DNA of 64,000 nt, taken from contig CAXKVR010000004.1 of assembly GCA_964058845.1 (NCBI GenBank), positions 62,001-126,000 on the forward strand. The letters run 5' to 3'. The position numbers and the translations under genes are program-made. The notes below the pieces were generated by a model that saw only the letters and a list, made by a program, of their open reading frames with translations, was not told the DNA's origin and did no database searches. Positions 47,168 to 58,794 of this stretch are shown in pieces (positions within the stretch are counted from its first letter, which is position 1; each line of letters begins with the position of its first letter). This stretch comes from Carex sylvatica. Its lineage: Eukaryota > Streptophyta > Magnoliopsida > Poales > Cyperaceae.

Positions 47168-47449
47168 CTCTACTCTACTCGAATCTGAATTATTTCAACG
47201 TGCGGAGAAGTCTTAAAAGTCCATACACCTGTTACATCTGTCATGAATTCGCGTTAAATAAGTGATTGGACAGCTGAAAATGCGCACGGAGATATAAATA
47301 CGAGTTGGTACAATTGATTGCAAACTTTTGACATCTGTCATGAATTCGCGTTAATTTTTTATATGTTGTATTGTGTTATGATTAAAATATTGAGAGTTAA
47401 TCATGATACACAAATAGTTACGATAAGTGAATCACGTTTTACTTAAACG

Positions 47450-47839
47450 TAAGAGTGTTCATCGGTAGGCAAACTAAAGTTATAATTCAATTTCAAAAAT
47501 AAAATTGAATCGAATCGAACCAATTTAGTATTGCAACTAAACCAAAGCGAACCAAAGTTTTATTTTGATTTGTTCGGTTTGTTCAATTCAAACCGAAATA
47601 TATTAATTTCTTTATTTAAAGCAATTGATTAAAAAATAAACTGGGGTATTAAGAAATAAACCGAGATAGTCTGGACCAAATTCATAATATATAAAAGTTC
47701 GATTAATTCGGTTATTTTTATTTGAAAATTTACAAATCGAACCGAACCGAGCCATTAAACTGAAAAAATTGAACCGTTTGGTCCAAATTAATTCGATTTA
47801 GTTCAAAAATTGACTAAACTGGACCCAATGAACACCCTA
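47450..47839. mobile_element. hAT-type element (family of 19358-19842)
   Basis: The ends TAAGAGTGTTCATCGG and TAGGGTGTTCATTGGG (right, read inward) are inverted. The interior has CGAATCGAACC and TTCGGTT motifs. The 8-bp flanks CTTAAACG and CCCAAACA are only weakly alike. Confidence 0.6.
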
Positions 47840-47847
47840 CCCAAACA

Positions 47848-48755
47848 TGCCGTGACTAAATATGACTCGCGTGATCATTTGATCATAATTGAGATTAGTT
47901 TATTCAAAATTCATTATTTAATCAAAATCTAACGATTCTAATTACACGTGACTCGCGTGACCACGTATCGTGCCGTGATTAGATATTTTACATGATGTAT
48001 CGTGATGTATCTAATTTTCAAAAAATAATTATGACACGTGAATAATCACAACATAAGACACGCCAATTACATCACATAACCAATACATATACCGTGAGAC
48101 GTCATATAGTAACCGTGTCGTTATCCATTTTTCCTACTCTATATACGAGTCCATATTGGAAAAGTGCGGTGATAAGAATCTGTATCCTCTGATAATAATT
48201 AGGTTCCCTAACGAAAAGGCATGTGCATATGAGTTGTGTCCACAATAATTTTTCAAAATTCTATCGAACGGACCGATCTAATACATTGGATCCGAATTTA
48301 TTATCAAAATTTATGTGTTTGTATGTAACTTTATATAATTTAGAATTAAATTTATATTATAAATACTGTAAAATTAACTTTATATTGAGTATAATTTTTT
48401 TGATATAATTTAACTTTCAATATATATTTGACCTTAATTTTTTTTGACAAAAATCATTGTTATTTCTTAGAAGTCTGTCTGACTTTATCTCTAGATGTTG
48501 TTTATTTCCTGAGACAACTATATAATGTGAAATTATGAAATCGAATGGGTGCATGACCCACAATTTTTCTCCAAAAACCTATATAATGTGAAATTATAGA
48601 ATTCGGCACTTATATGTTTGATATGATGATTGTGAATTAGTGATGATAGTAAGTGTATTTAGTGTGGGTCGTCTGATTAAAACCAAACGCCTCGTATTCC
48701 GTTATAATTAATTAATTTTTAACGATTTGTAACAGTACTCAGTTTATAAATTAGT
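47848..48755. other. Intergenic DNA
   Basis: AT-rich. CTGTATCCTCTGATAATAAT at about 48180 resembles one end of the 19103-19321 MITE family. No gene. Confidence 0.4.
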
Positions 48756-48763
48756 ATTACAAC

Positions 48764-49286
48764 TAGGGCTGCACAAAAAGCTCGCGGCTCGCCTCCAGCT
48801 CGCTCGTTAACAGCTTGCTCGGTAGTAGACCGAGCTATTAACGAACCAGCTCGGCTCAGGCTCGAGCCAAAATAAACGAGCTGAGTCAGGGGTCAGCTCG
48901 ACTCGTTAAGTTACTGTAGATTTAGGATTTAGCCCCGTATAATTTTAAGTCCAGTCCCATTTTCAAAGACATAATTATGCAAAATTGATGTATTTTTGGT
49001 TTGGAAAGAAAAAATATGGATTTCAGTTGCTTGAAGATGTGTATGCAGGAAGATTTCTTAAATTTTTTGAATGAATTTTCTTATTTTTATATTTTTGAAT
49101 TTGTATAATAGCAGCCCAATAAAGTCCAGTGAGCCAGCTCGTCAGCTTGCGAGCTAGCTCGGTCTGACTTGTCACGAGCGAGCCAGGAGTTTTTCTAGGT
49201 CCAGCTCGCTCGGTTTAGACTCGAACCAAAATAAATGAACCGAGCTAAGACCCAGCTCGACTCGAGCCAGCTCGTTTACACCCCTA
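48764..49286. mobile_element. 523-bp hAT-type element
   Basis: The ends TAGGGCTGCACAAA and TAGGGGTGTAAACG (right, read inward) lie inside a perfect 8-bp duplication ATTACAAC (48756-48763 and 49287-49294). Both subterminal regions have many CAGCTCG / CGAGCTG repeats, as is usual for hAT binding-site arrays. No coding capacity. Confidence 0.92.
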
Positions 49287-49294
49287 ATTACAAC

Positions 49295-50004
49295 GGCGGT
49301 TTGCGGACTTGCGGTACTTTCTTATTAATTTATTTATGAAAAGATGTACCCAATTGCTTGGAAAGACGGATCAATTTTTAAGGTATCTTCGGCCGCCAGT
49401 ATAGGCTGTAGGCTTGTACTAAGTACTTCATTGTTCTATTCTGGCTCTTTAGGAACATGACGTGTTAGGCGACGATCATTAATTTAAATTTTGATTCTCT
49501 TGGGCCTTGGGGTAACATGGCCAGTAATAACCTTAACCCGTAATATATTCATGGGTTAGTTGCCGCCTTGCCGGTGTATCTATCAAAAATTTCAAAATAT
49601 CCTTTCATATATATCATTTTTTTATTTAATCAATTGATAACCTTCTATTGAAAATTACATTGACCAATTTACCCTCTAACAAAACAGAGGAGGAAGAAAA
49701 CAAAAAAGAGATTTTATTCATCTTACTTCTTCTCTCCTTCACTTTCTAATTTCATCGAATGTCTACTCTTTCCTCCAGCATTAAACGATACCAGCTGATC
49801 AGAGGAGCTAATATCAGACTGGAAATGCTCAAACACAAATGCACAATTGAATAAGTTACTAGCAATAGTCCGACCTGTTAAGCATGAAGCTCTCAAGTAA
49901 TGGGGATCTCCTCCTACATAATTATTGATAAAATTATTTAACCTTACGTGAAGCTCTCTAACTTCTTCTACTAGCTAGTAGACATAATTTATTGGTCATT
50001 AATT
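49295..50004. other. Intergenic DNA
   Basis: No gene. 49590-49760 weakly resembles parts of the 24040-25278 foldback. Confidence 0.35.
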
Positions 50005-50665
50005 TCTTATCCGTACCGTATTCGATGAGATAGATATGAGAAATTTTTTTTTTCATTAATATATTGGATATGGATATGAATAAGAATTTTTTTTGTTAAT
50101 TTATCGGATAAGAATATGGCCGTATGAATAAGAGTTATTCTGTACCCATTATCCTATAAAATAATTAATAAATATAAACAATATGCTATTAATATTTATT
50201 TATACATATAACTATATAAAATCATTATTATGATTAGATAAGTTTATATTACATTTCATATAATTCTTTTATATAGTAATCTACAATAAACATAATTTAT
50301 CTAATATTTTATATAGTTTTTTAATTAGTAATTTATGATAAAAATTGATTTATATATATTGTATATAATGAGTCATTTATATATTTTAAAACAACTAGAT
50401 CTAAAATTATAAATGAGATAAAAATTATAATTTCATGTTGTGATATAAAGTACATGTTTTATTTAATATATTTATTTATTTGTTTTATTTTTGGATTAAT
50501 TATACATACTATTAATTTATTTGATAATTATTATTATTTGGTATCTATTATCTTAATGAATAAAGATAGAATATGAGTAAATTAATATAATAAATAAAAA
50601 TAGAGTACAAATAAAATTAATTTTATGAATATGTAAATGACTTTATCCTACCCGTTTCGGATCAA
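50005..50665. mobile_element. Old relative of the 22086-22786 hAT element
   Basis: Shares TTGGATATGRATATGAATAA, ATAATTAATAAATATAAA and long AT-rich stretches in the same order as 22086-22786. Both ends are eroded. Confidence 0.65.
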
Positions 50666-51435
50666 ATGACTAGTTTTTTCTTTTCTTTTTTTAAAGGAAA
50701 AAAGATCCATTTCATTTCTGAAATACAATAAATACAAGACCAGTTCTTATCTATCCATTGGGCTAGAGATCATTATCCCTCCTTACAAATCAAAAGTTTA
50801 GTAAAAGACAATATAACCGCCAAAGCTTGCTATTAACAAGACACCAAAAGTAAGCTAAATTTGCTAAAACTAAGCCACAATTATTGGGCCAAGGCTAAGT
50901 ATGACTATTTGACAAAATTGGTGAAGCATCTTCATTTTTCAGTAAAGTTACACATCGGCAACAGCAGCTTCTTATTGTCGAGAGACCTCTACACTCAAGT
51001 GAAAAAGCACTGATTTAAAAAAATTGTATCTTCTATGACCAATAGGCACCCTCCAACAGTATTAACCGTATCGCTATATATTTATAGACAAGTCGATAAT
51101 AATGTACGACTACTCATCCATCATGAGGCCGGTTGCCAAGTTGGATCTTATATATCATTCTCACCCGTTGCGAATTATCACCCGACACGTTCGAGTTTCT
51201 CAACATAATTTATCTTTTCTTTGAAATTATTAATTGGTCAATTATCTCTTTGTTTATCCGGGTTGCTGCCCCTTTAGACTTGGTTAATCATTTTGTCATC
51301 GCCTACAACCGACATCAAATAGAAAATCGTACAGAACCAAAATGAATTTTCAAAAGGACAAAGACAATAACTATTCTCTGTGACTGTCTGTGAGCACTAT
51401 CTCTCGTTGCACATTTTTAATGAGCTGTGCATCTT
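50666..51435. other. Intergenic DNA
   Basis: No supported gene; a 70-codon frame at 51133-51345 is unrecognised. Confidence 0.4.
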
Positions 51436-51440
51436 TTTAC

Positions 51441-51553
51441 GGATCTGCTTTTTCAAATCAAACCATTTATTTTTTGAAATACACGGATCTCAAAATCAGT
51501 TGGTTTTAAGTACGAATCTCAAATTAAATGGTTTGATTTGAAAAAGCAGGTCC
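51441..51553. repeat. Hairpin, relative of the 2626-2813 MITE
   Basis: GGATCTGCTTTTTCAAATCA and TGATTTGAAAAAGCAGGTCC are inverted. The interior ATTTATTTTTTGAAAT and CGAATCTC match the 2626-2813 element. Confidence 0.7.
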
Positions 51554-51776
51554 CTGCGATTCATATGCTAATATTTATCACGTGTTGTATTAATCAAAAT
51601 TCAAAACTTGGACCAGTACCATCATCAGAGGACTCGTACCGGTGACTGTACCGACAGTGCTAGATCACTAGATCAGTCTATACTAAGTCACTAACAATAT
51701 AGTATATGTCAATTAAACTCTTTGCTTGTGATAAATAAATTAAGCTATTCTAATGCATTGCTCCAAGTAATATAAT

Positions 51777-52200
51777 ATGAAACTTTTAGAACTGAAGAAT
51801 TTTCATAGGGATTATGGAAGCATAGAAACAAAAGAATTTTTGAGAGAGAGTAGGGTGCCTCCGTGGATATTGGCTGAGAGAGAATTCTACAAGAAGGGAA
51901 ACTACAGCTTAGTTGCTGCTAGGGAGCACAGGAACATGTATAGCATATCTTGCGGTGTGCTATTGTTTATCAGTTTTACATCTCCTGGTTGTTGGTAACA
52001 AGAGATGCATAACACACACCATCGATACTACCAGTTTTCTGGTTACTGGTAAATCTGAAGGTGTCCAAGAGATGCATACCACATTCCTATCACTATCAGT
52101 ACTATCAGTTTTTACATATTGTTGGTAAAACTGAAGGAGTCCAAGAGATGCATAGCACAGATCCATCAATACTATCAGTTTGTTGTTTCTCATGTTGTGC
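51777..52200 (+). other. Unrecognised small ORF with downstream 78-bp tandem repeats
   Basis: A 73-codon frame (51777-51998) begins MKLLELKNFHRDYGS and is rich in charged and aromatic residues for its first 55 codons, unlike the low-complexity frames around it. I do not recognise it. From about 51985 three degenerate units of about 78 bp follow, each with AAGAGATGCATA and ACTATCAGTTT; the frame ends within the first. The following 140 bp look like a transcript 3' end. It may be a gene fragment or an exon remnant. Confidence 0.35.
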
Positions 52201-52663
52201 CTGTTTCTGTAATTAATGTTTTCATGGCTTTGTACATCCTTATTTCAAGTACTGTAATGATAGCTTGTTAATTATAGCAATTGAAGGTGTAATTTGTACT
52301 TCGTTGATGATTAATAGAAACATCTGGCAGCTTCTGTCTGATTCCGAGAAAAAAAACGATGAAGATATTACATTGCTGAGGCATTATAGAGATGTTACCT
52401 TGCTGATGCAGGAACTAAATTTGTAATGCAAAATAGAAGAAGTCGTAGGAATTAAATTTGTAATTTTACATTAAATTAATTTTTCATTTTTATTTTAAAA
52501 ACTTTGTTTACTATTTAATGTTTACATTTTTTTTTTATTAAAAAGGCCAGCCCATCTTCCATTGAAGAAAAAAGTTAAATTACACCATTCAAACAGAAGT
52601 TCAATGCACCTATTGCCACAACATTAGACCCTTATAAAACTCAAAATGAAGTAATATATCTGC

Positions 52664-52787
52664 ATGACAATCACCACCATAATAGGAAACTAGAACAGAC
52701 AGCAGCTATCTAGCACTTATTCTGGATGACAATCACCACCATAATAGAAAACTAGAACATACAGCAGCTGTCTAGCACTTATTCTGG
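52664..52787 (+). repeat. 62-bp direct tandem duplication
   Basis: ATGACAATCACCACCATAAT starts at 52664 and 52726; the two units differ at about four positions. Confidence 0.85.
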
Positions 52788-52863
52788 ATTGCGGGCCTAA
52801 GTCATAACACAAAACAAAGAGATAACTAAGCCACCCAAAGGAGCTGAGAAAAGTATATGTAAC

Positions 52864-54119
52864 TGTTGGTTGTAGCAATAATCTTTTTCGTCTATTTGAC
52901 TAATTTGCAAAAACATACAATTATTGAATTTTACCATTTCTTTTAGTTTTGAAAAATATGTAGGTTCAAGTAAAATGAAATTGCAAAATGAAATACTTGG
53001 ACTGAAGAAATCATGAAGATGCTTATCAAGAATTCGAATTGTAAAATCAGAAACTTGGTAAAGTAAGTATGAGGTTGTTTAAACAGGGATAAAATATTGG
53101 TAACGTTTGTAAAACGTTGGTAACGTTTTAGGCATGTCTGAAACACTGAAGAAATAATTGATCAAACTCATAAAACAAAATAAAACGTTGTAACGTTTTA
53201 AGTTGTCAGAACAGCTGTAATATAACTGTGCAAATCAATATGAAACATTACAACGTTTTACAAACTGTTGTAACATTTTAGAGAAGTTCAGAACTGCTCA
53301 ATACAACTGTCTACATTCTCCCTTAAACGTTGCAACGTTTCTAGCATGTCAGAGCTTTAAGCACAGCTGTATTAGAATTCAAAATGAAACGTTGTAACGA
53401 TTTAATTAATTCTGAGCTTTAGAAATTCATTTTTTGATCAAGTTTGAGTCAGTGTCAAACGTTACATAACGTTATACAATTATTGGTAACATTTTGATCG
53501 ATTAGCTGAGCTGTTAGAAAATTAAAATCCTAAATCGCATTTTGAACTAAAACGTTGTAACGTTTTAGCTCACTTAGCTCATTTTTTGAGCTGTTTTTAT
53601 AAATAGGGCTTTGAGCTTTCTTCCAAAATAATCTTAGCCGACCCTAAACTTCAAAAATGCAATTTTCTGAGAGCTTTAGTTACTCCATTATTGTGAGAGC
53701 TTAAAACTTCAAAATTCCTCAAACAACCTCAAATCCACTTCACTAATCTCAAGTTAGATTAGATTAGAGTGATCTATTGAGTTTTATCTTGAGTAGCTTA
53801 AACCTAGAGACCTTGTTCTCATCTCCTAGGCCGTGTGACTTTCTTTGGTTGTAAGGGCTCGCCGAATCTCGTTCTTAGTTGGCCGATTGACTTCCCGCTT
53901 AGATTGTAAGGGCTCAACGGTTCACAAGTTGTAATCATTTCGTATTGGGTAATAGAAAGACGCACCTAGAAAAGGTTGTGAAGCCCCGGAGACGTAGGTC
54001 TTTGTTTTGCCGAACTCCGTTATCATCCCGCGTGTCAATTTCTCTAAACTCTTTTATTTATTTTTAATTGCGATTATTTTCTGTTTTTAAGAGCAATTAG
54101 TGGTGCACCAAATTCAACA
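52864..54119 (+). mobile_element. 1256-bp solo LTR with perfect target duplication
   Basis: Begins TGTTGG and ends ATTCAACA, with terminal inverted TGTTG/CAACA, between perfect 5-bp duplications GTAAC (52859-52863 and 54120-54124). A TATA-like TTTATAAATAGGG is at about 53596. The 3' part (GAAGCCCCGGAGACGTAGG, TTTGCCGAACTCCG) resembles ends of Ty1/copia-type LTRs. No internal retroelement genes remain, so recombination between two LTRs removed them. The upstream part carries an AACGTT array (53102-53564). Confidence 0.9.
53102..53564 (+). promoter_or_regulatory. Array of 13 AACGTT hexamers in the solo LTR
   Basis: AACGTT occurs about 13 times in 463 bp, mostly as pairs with the form AAAACGTTGTAACGTTTTA, itself a near palindrome. 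Complete pairs start at about 53111, 53181, 53323 and 53549, and single or mutated members lie between. It lies upstream of the LTR TATA motif, where enhancer repeats of plant retrotransposons usually are. The binding factor is unknown. Confidence 0.8.
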
Positions 54120-54124
54120 GTAAC

Positions 54125-54888
54125 TACAAAATTGAACATGATTGCCACATTCATACTGAGATAGTATTCAATGTTTACATGGATTATATTCATCATTTTC
54201 TTGAATATGCAGTTTATTTAAGTACAATTCAGTGCATTTTATTTAATTTGTATTTATCAAATTTTTCATGTACAAAATGAAGAGAATGATCCAGCGGTGC
54301 TTTTACAAAACTCAAGAAAGATCAAAAGGGTCATTTTCAACATTTCTTATATTTTAGTGAATATTTACTTCCACTATTTCAATTATTAGATTCACGGAAC
54401 ACACTTGAAATGCACTAAAAAAATAATCAATTTTCTATTCCACAATTTCTCTATCCTTTTAACTATTCGCTAGTCAAACAGGCCCATCAGAAATTATTAT
54501 TGTCAGTTACTCAGCATTGGCCATGTGAACAACCTAACAGTGCCATTATTTGAAGTTAAAAAAATATATATAAAAAAGAGGTCCAAACATTCATTACTTG
54601 CCAACAAGGCATGGATGGGGGACTAGTCTCATTTTTTACTGTCTGCAAGGTTTAATGAAAATGTTTTATGTTAGTTCCAGGTATGAGTGATATTCATGTT
54701 AAATACAAATATTAACAACTGTCGGAAGTTTTTTGCGGTAAAAATTAATAATATGACACCAGAATACCTGCCCGATCTTTCACATCGGAATGTTGACGAC
54801 GCCAAATGTAGTTCTGAATTTTGTGCGCGCGCGACTTGATCAAATCATATGACTTTGCCTCCGTATTAATCAATTTGCAATTAATAAA
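54125..54888. other. Intergenic DNA
   Basis: No gene or bounded element identified. Confidence 0.45.
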
Positions 54889-55475
54889 TAGGGGGAATTT
54901 CATGTATGACCCTAAAAAACTTTGAAATTATACATTCCCTCCTTCTAAAATTCATAATATCAAATTTACCCTTCTAAATTTCCAAAAATTACAGTTTTAT
55001 CAATTTTATTGTATTTTCTTTTAAAACTCATTTTAAATTTATAAACTATCTATTTACCTTTTATAAAAAGATGAAACAATATGTAGGATGTTTAGAAAAA
55101 ATGCCAATTTTCTAATTGGTTGGTTTTCAAGGATAATTTCCATTTCTTTACTTATAAGGCATACACAAGTGCGCCATTTACCTAAATGTCATTGTGTTCG
55201 GATCAAAGGTAGAGAAATGAATTTTTTATCGTCGAAAATTGATCAATTAAAAGACTAACATTTTTTTTTTAAACATATTACATATTTTAAACTTTTTAAT
55301 CAAGGGCATACTGCATTCTTTATAAAAAAATTTATGAGTTTTAATAGAAAAGACAATAAAATATATAAATTCATGAGTTTTTGAAATATATAAGAATAAA
55401 TATGATATGATTAATTTTAGAAGAGAAAGTACTTAATTTCGAAGTTTTGGAAGACTATACATGAAATTCTCCCTA
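54889..55475. mobile_element. 587-bp inverted-repeat element upstream of the second hydrolase
   Basis: TAGGGGGAATTTCATGTATG at the left pairs with the right end, read inward as TAGGGAGAATTTCATGTATA. Arms continue through ACTTYGAAATTA and AAAACTCAT. No clear target duplication. Ends about 295 bp before the hydrolase start codon. Confidence 0.75.
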
Positions 55476-55611
55476 AAAACAAACATGATCGGGTGCAAAA
55501 TTTTGTGCATGCACGCTTACTTTCTTTCCGCCAGGCTTCCCCCCAAAAAAAATATTAAAACCTGACCCTTTTTTGTCTCCAGTAGCAGCTACTGAACTTT
55601 TGCCATTTCTT

Positions 55612-55617
55612 TATAAA
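55612..55617 (+). promoter_or_regulatory. TATA box candidate of the second hydrolase
   Basis: TATAAA in CTTTATAAACAAAAGG, about 155 bp before the ATG, followed by a C/T-rich leader. Confidence 0.5.
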
Positions 55618-55769
55618 CAAAAGGCGTCCACCCTTTCCTCACATCGCCTCTTACACAAGCAATGAGAATCGCCACCTAATTCCCAAGCCTCTAACACGCC
55701 ATTGTTCATCAACTCCGGAATTGCAATTTAATTTCCATTGTTTGAAGGCCTCTCTTAGATAAAAAAAAT

Positions 55770-56807
55770 ATGGTCTCGCCTGTACCTCCACCGCGATTTT
55801 TCTGGGGCAATCAACCGGAGGCCGAGTTCTATGCTTCTCAAGGCATAAAACACCATGAATCTTTCTACCAATCCTCTTACGGTCGCATCTTCACGCAATC
55901 CTTCCACCCAATTGATCGGGAAACGGGTGAAGATGTCCCGATCAAAGGTGTTGTTTTCATGACCCACGGCTATGGCTCTGACACCGGTTGGTTATTTCAG
56001 ACCACGGCCATAGCATATGCCACGTGGGGGTATGCCGCATATTGTGCCGACCTTCTAGGTCATGGCAGATCCGACGGCATCCACGGTTACATAGGCGACT
56101 TTGAGGCTGCAGCTGGTGCTTCACTGTCTTTCTTCCTCTCGGTGCGCAAAGACTCGGTGTATGCTGATTTACCGGCCTTTTTGTTCGGTGAGTCAATGGG
56201 TGGGGCTGCGACTATGATGATGTACTTGCGGTCCCCGCCTGATGTGTGGACGGGTGTGATTCTCTCGGCCCCGCTTTTCATCATTCCAGAAGACATGAAG
56301 CCGTCTAAAGTGAGACTGTTTGTGTTCGGTTTGCTGTTGGGAATTGCCGAAACGTGGCAAGCGATGCCCAACAAGAAGATGGTTAGGAATTCGATCCGTG
56401 ACCCTGAGAAGCTCCGCATCATGCTTGCCAATCCAAGACGGTACATCGGCCCGCCCCGTGTTGGTACAATGCGGGAAATCGCACGTGTTACTGATTATTT
56501 GCAAACCAGCTTCACGACCGTTACCGTGCCATTCTTGGCTGTGCACGGCACGGCCGATGGAATCACAGCACCGGAGGGGTCGAAAATGTTGTATGAAAAG
56601 GCGAAGAGTAAAGATAAGAGCCTGATTCTGTACGACGGTTTCTACCACTCGCTGATACAAGGCGAATCCGAGGAGAACAGCAAGAAGGTTTTAGCAGATA
56701 TGGGGGAATGGATCGATGAGCGTGTGAAGCGGTACGGATGCGGAATAACAAAAACCGTCAAGACTGAGGAAATTGGGGTGGCCAAAGTGTCTGTCTCCGG
56801 CGAGTAG
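55770..56807 (+). CDS. Alpha/beta hydrolase, monoacylglycerol lipase / caffeoylshikimate esterase-like (paralogue 2)
   Basis: An intronless 345-aa paralogue of the gene at 31312-32364, same strand and about 23 kb away. The triad is intact: S142 in GESMGG, D263 in HGTADG, H293 in FYHSLI; the oxyanion HG is at 66-67. By eye most core residues from about 57 to 325 are the same in both proteins. Differences cluster at the N-terminus, in the cap region (about 198-250), and in the C-terminal tail, which here ends VAKVSVSGE. Expected activity is hydrolysis of a monoacyl or caffeoyl ester; the substrate is unproven. The promoter differs entirely from that of copy 1, so their expression may have diverged. 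Confidence 0.93.
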   Translation: MVSPVPPPRFFWGNQPEAEFYASQGIKHHESFYQSSYGRIFTQSFHPIDRETGEDVPIKGVVFMTHGYGSDTGWLFQTTAIAYATWGYAAYCADLLGHGRSDGIHGYIGDFEAAAGASLSFFLSVRKDSVYADLPAFLFGESMGGAATMMMYLRSPPDVWTGVILSAPLFIIPEDMKPSKVRLFVFGLLLGIAETWQAMPNKKMVRNSIRDPEKLRIMLANPRRYIGPPRVGTMREIARVTDYLQTSFTTVTVPFLAVHGTADGITAPEGSKMLYEKAKSKDKSLILYDGFYHSLIQGESEENSKKVLADMGEWIDERVKRYGCGITKTVKTEEIGVAKVSVSGE

Positions 56808-57508
56808 TAAATAAAGATTGGTTTCCGCAAATAAAAAAAAAAAACTGTGGAGGATCAGTTAAATAATTAGAATTAAACTTTTAAGTTGTTTCATAAAACT
56901 TTTTTTCTTTGTAACAAGAATGTTTTGCGCTTTGGGGAACTGAATGTGCATGCGTTTGATCAAAACTGGTAGACTTTTATGCTTTTCTGGATTTAAAGTA
57001 CAGGCTGGACCAATGCGTTATTTTTTTTATCCGATATAAATACATGCAATTTGTAGAGCGGTTGGTGATCACCACCAGAAAATTGAGGTCAATATTCCTC
57101 TTAAATAGCAAAAGGGATTTTAGAAAATAACTTCCTAATGTTCCTAACTTCATTTTTTCATGTAAATTAATTTTGTGTACGGGAAAGACCAATGCAGTTG
57201 ACAAAACAAGCGGATTAAATTAGTTTATATTGTAAGCCAACAAATGCATTTTAAAAATGAAACAATGCATTGACAATCACAGTAACTGAAAATATCATTA
57301 TTAAGATAAAAATGTATTCTAGTTTAGATAAATAGAATATTAAATTTGGTACAATTTAAAAATTGATAAACACATTATTGATAAAATCATTATCAAATTG
57401 AAAAAAAAAAGATATCACAACAGACAATGTCTATAATTTTTAGATTCATTGTTATTTTTAAATTTTAATATTTTATGGCCGTTACATTAAATACTCATGG
57501 ATCTGATT
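56808..57508. other. 3' flank of the second hydrolase
   Basis: AATAAA at 56810 directly follows the stop codon. No other gene. Confidence 0.45.
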
Positions 57509-58022
57509 CATTTTTATTAATACCTTCTAAAAATTTAAAAATAATCATGGATCTGATTTTTTTTTTATAAATGCCACGACCGCCTGGGTCTGGGGCGGCC
57601 CAAAAATACCAGTGAGACGCCCCCCTCACGGGCGCTCCATATCCCAGTGAGGCGCCCCCTGCAGGCGGCCCACTAGCCAACAGTAGCCCGTGAACCCTCT
57701 CTCATGACCTCTCTTCCTCTGCCTTCGTCCCGCCCAGAACCAAAACATTCCATTCTTAAATTCTATTTACAGTAAAGAGAAAAAACAAGGCGATTTTTGA
57801 CGATTCTCAGGCGATTGCTACAAGTAATTTTTAGTCTAGTTAATCAATCACTGTTGCAATGACTGTACCAATTACTGTACATTTACTGTATCAATTACTG
57901 TGCATTTACTGTAGAACATGATTTTTTTTAGTTATTTTCCAATTAGCCATTTATTACTGTACCCGTTATAATTAGTGTAATACTTATAAAATTACTTTTT
58001 AAATGTAGGTTGTGAAGGAAAA

Positions 58023-58794
58023 ATGTTAGTTGCATTGCATACAGGCGGCAGGCTAATTAAGGGTGCAGATGACGTGTATTACACAAAAGAGGCAGCATTT
58101 GGCTTCCATGTTGATGAAAATACCACATTTTAGGAACTTAAGCAACTAGTATACGAAAAGACTGATGTAAACCCCAACAGGTATGAAATAGAATTGGCTA
58201 CACGGATTGACAACTCACAAAGGGGGGGGGGGTAGACATTACTTTGTGAGATTTTCTGTAACAGATGCAAATTTGTGGAGATTTGTGTAAACTCTATTTA
58301 AGTCCAGTGGGGTCTTGGTAATGGACATATATTTGAAGAGGGTTCTCCGGACTGGGGCTGGACCTTCTTCAAGTGCGGCTAGGGTTGGACCGTCAGGTTA
58401 TGACAATTCGAGTTATGACAACCAGTACCACCAGCACTCCCCTTATGACAACCAGGGGTACCACCAGCACTCCTCTTATGACAACCAGGGGTACCACCAG
58501 CACTCCCCTTATGACAACCAGGGGTACCACAACTCTCCTGAAAATATTGAAGAGTTACCACCACCACCTAGACAGACACCCATAATTCCTAGATTTCCAA
58601 CTATGCCAGAGTCAGGACCAGTACCCGTTAATCGAACTGATATTGATATTGATGTTGATGCTATTGATGCCATACCAGAAATAGAAATGGAAACAGGAGA
58701 TGAATACCAAGGGATTTGGGAATTTGATGACTTATCAGATGGTGATGCAAATGTACAATTTAATAATTATATAATTTTTAACCATAAACCCTAA
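58023..58794 (+). pseudogene. MULE transposase N-terminal remnant
   Basis: Reads MLVALHTGGRLIKGADDVYY and then ELKQLVYEKTDVNPNRYEIE, the N-terminal region of plant Mutator-like transposases. It is broken by a TAG after NTTF, a shift at a G-run (58222-58232) and a TAA after LWRFV. From 58315 it is open for 159 codons: MDIYLKRVLR, then three 11-residue repeats (YDNQGYHQHSP type, 58441-58535), a Pro-rich stretch and an acidic stretch. The zinc-finger, DDE core and SWIM parts are absent, replaced by tandem repeats. Confidence 0.7.
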
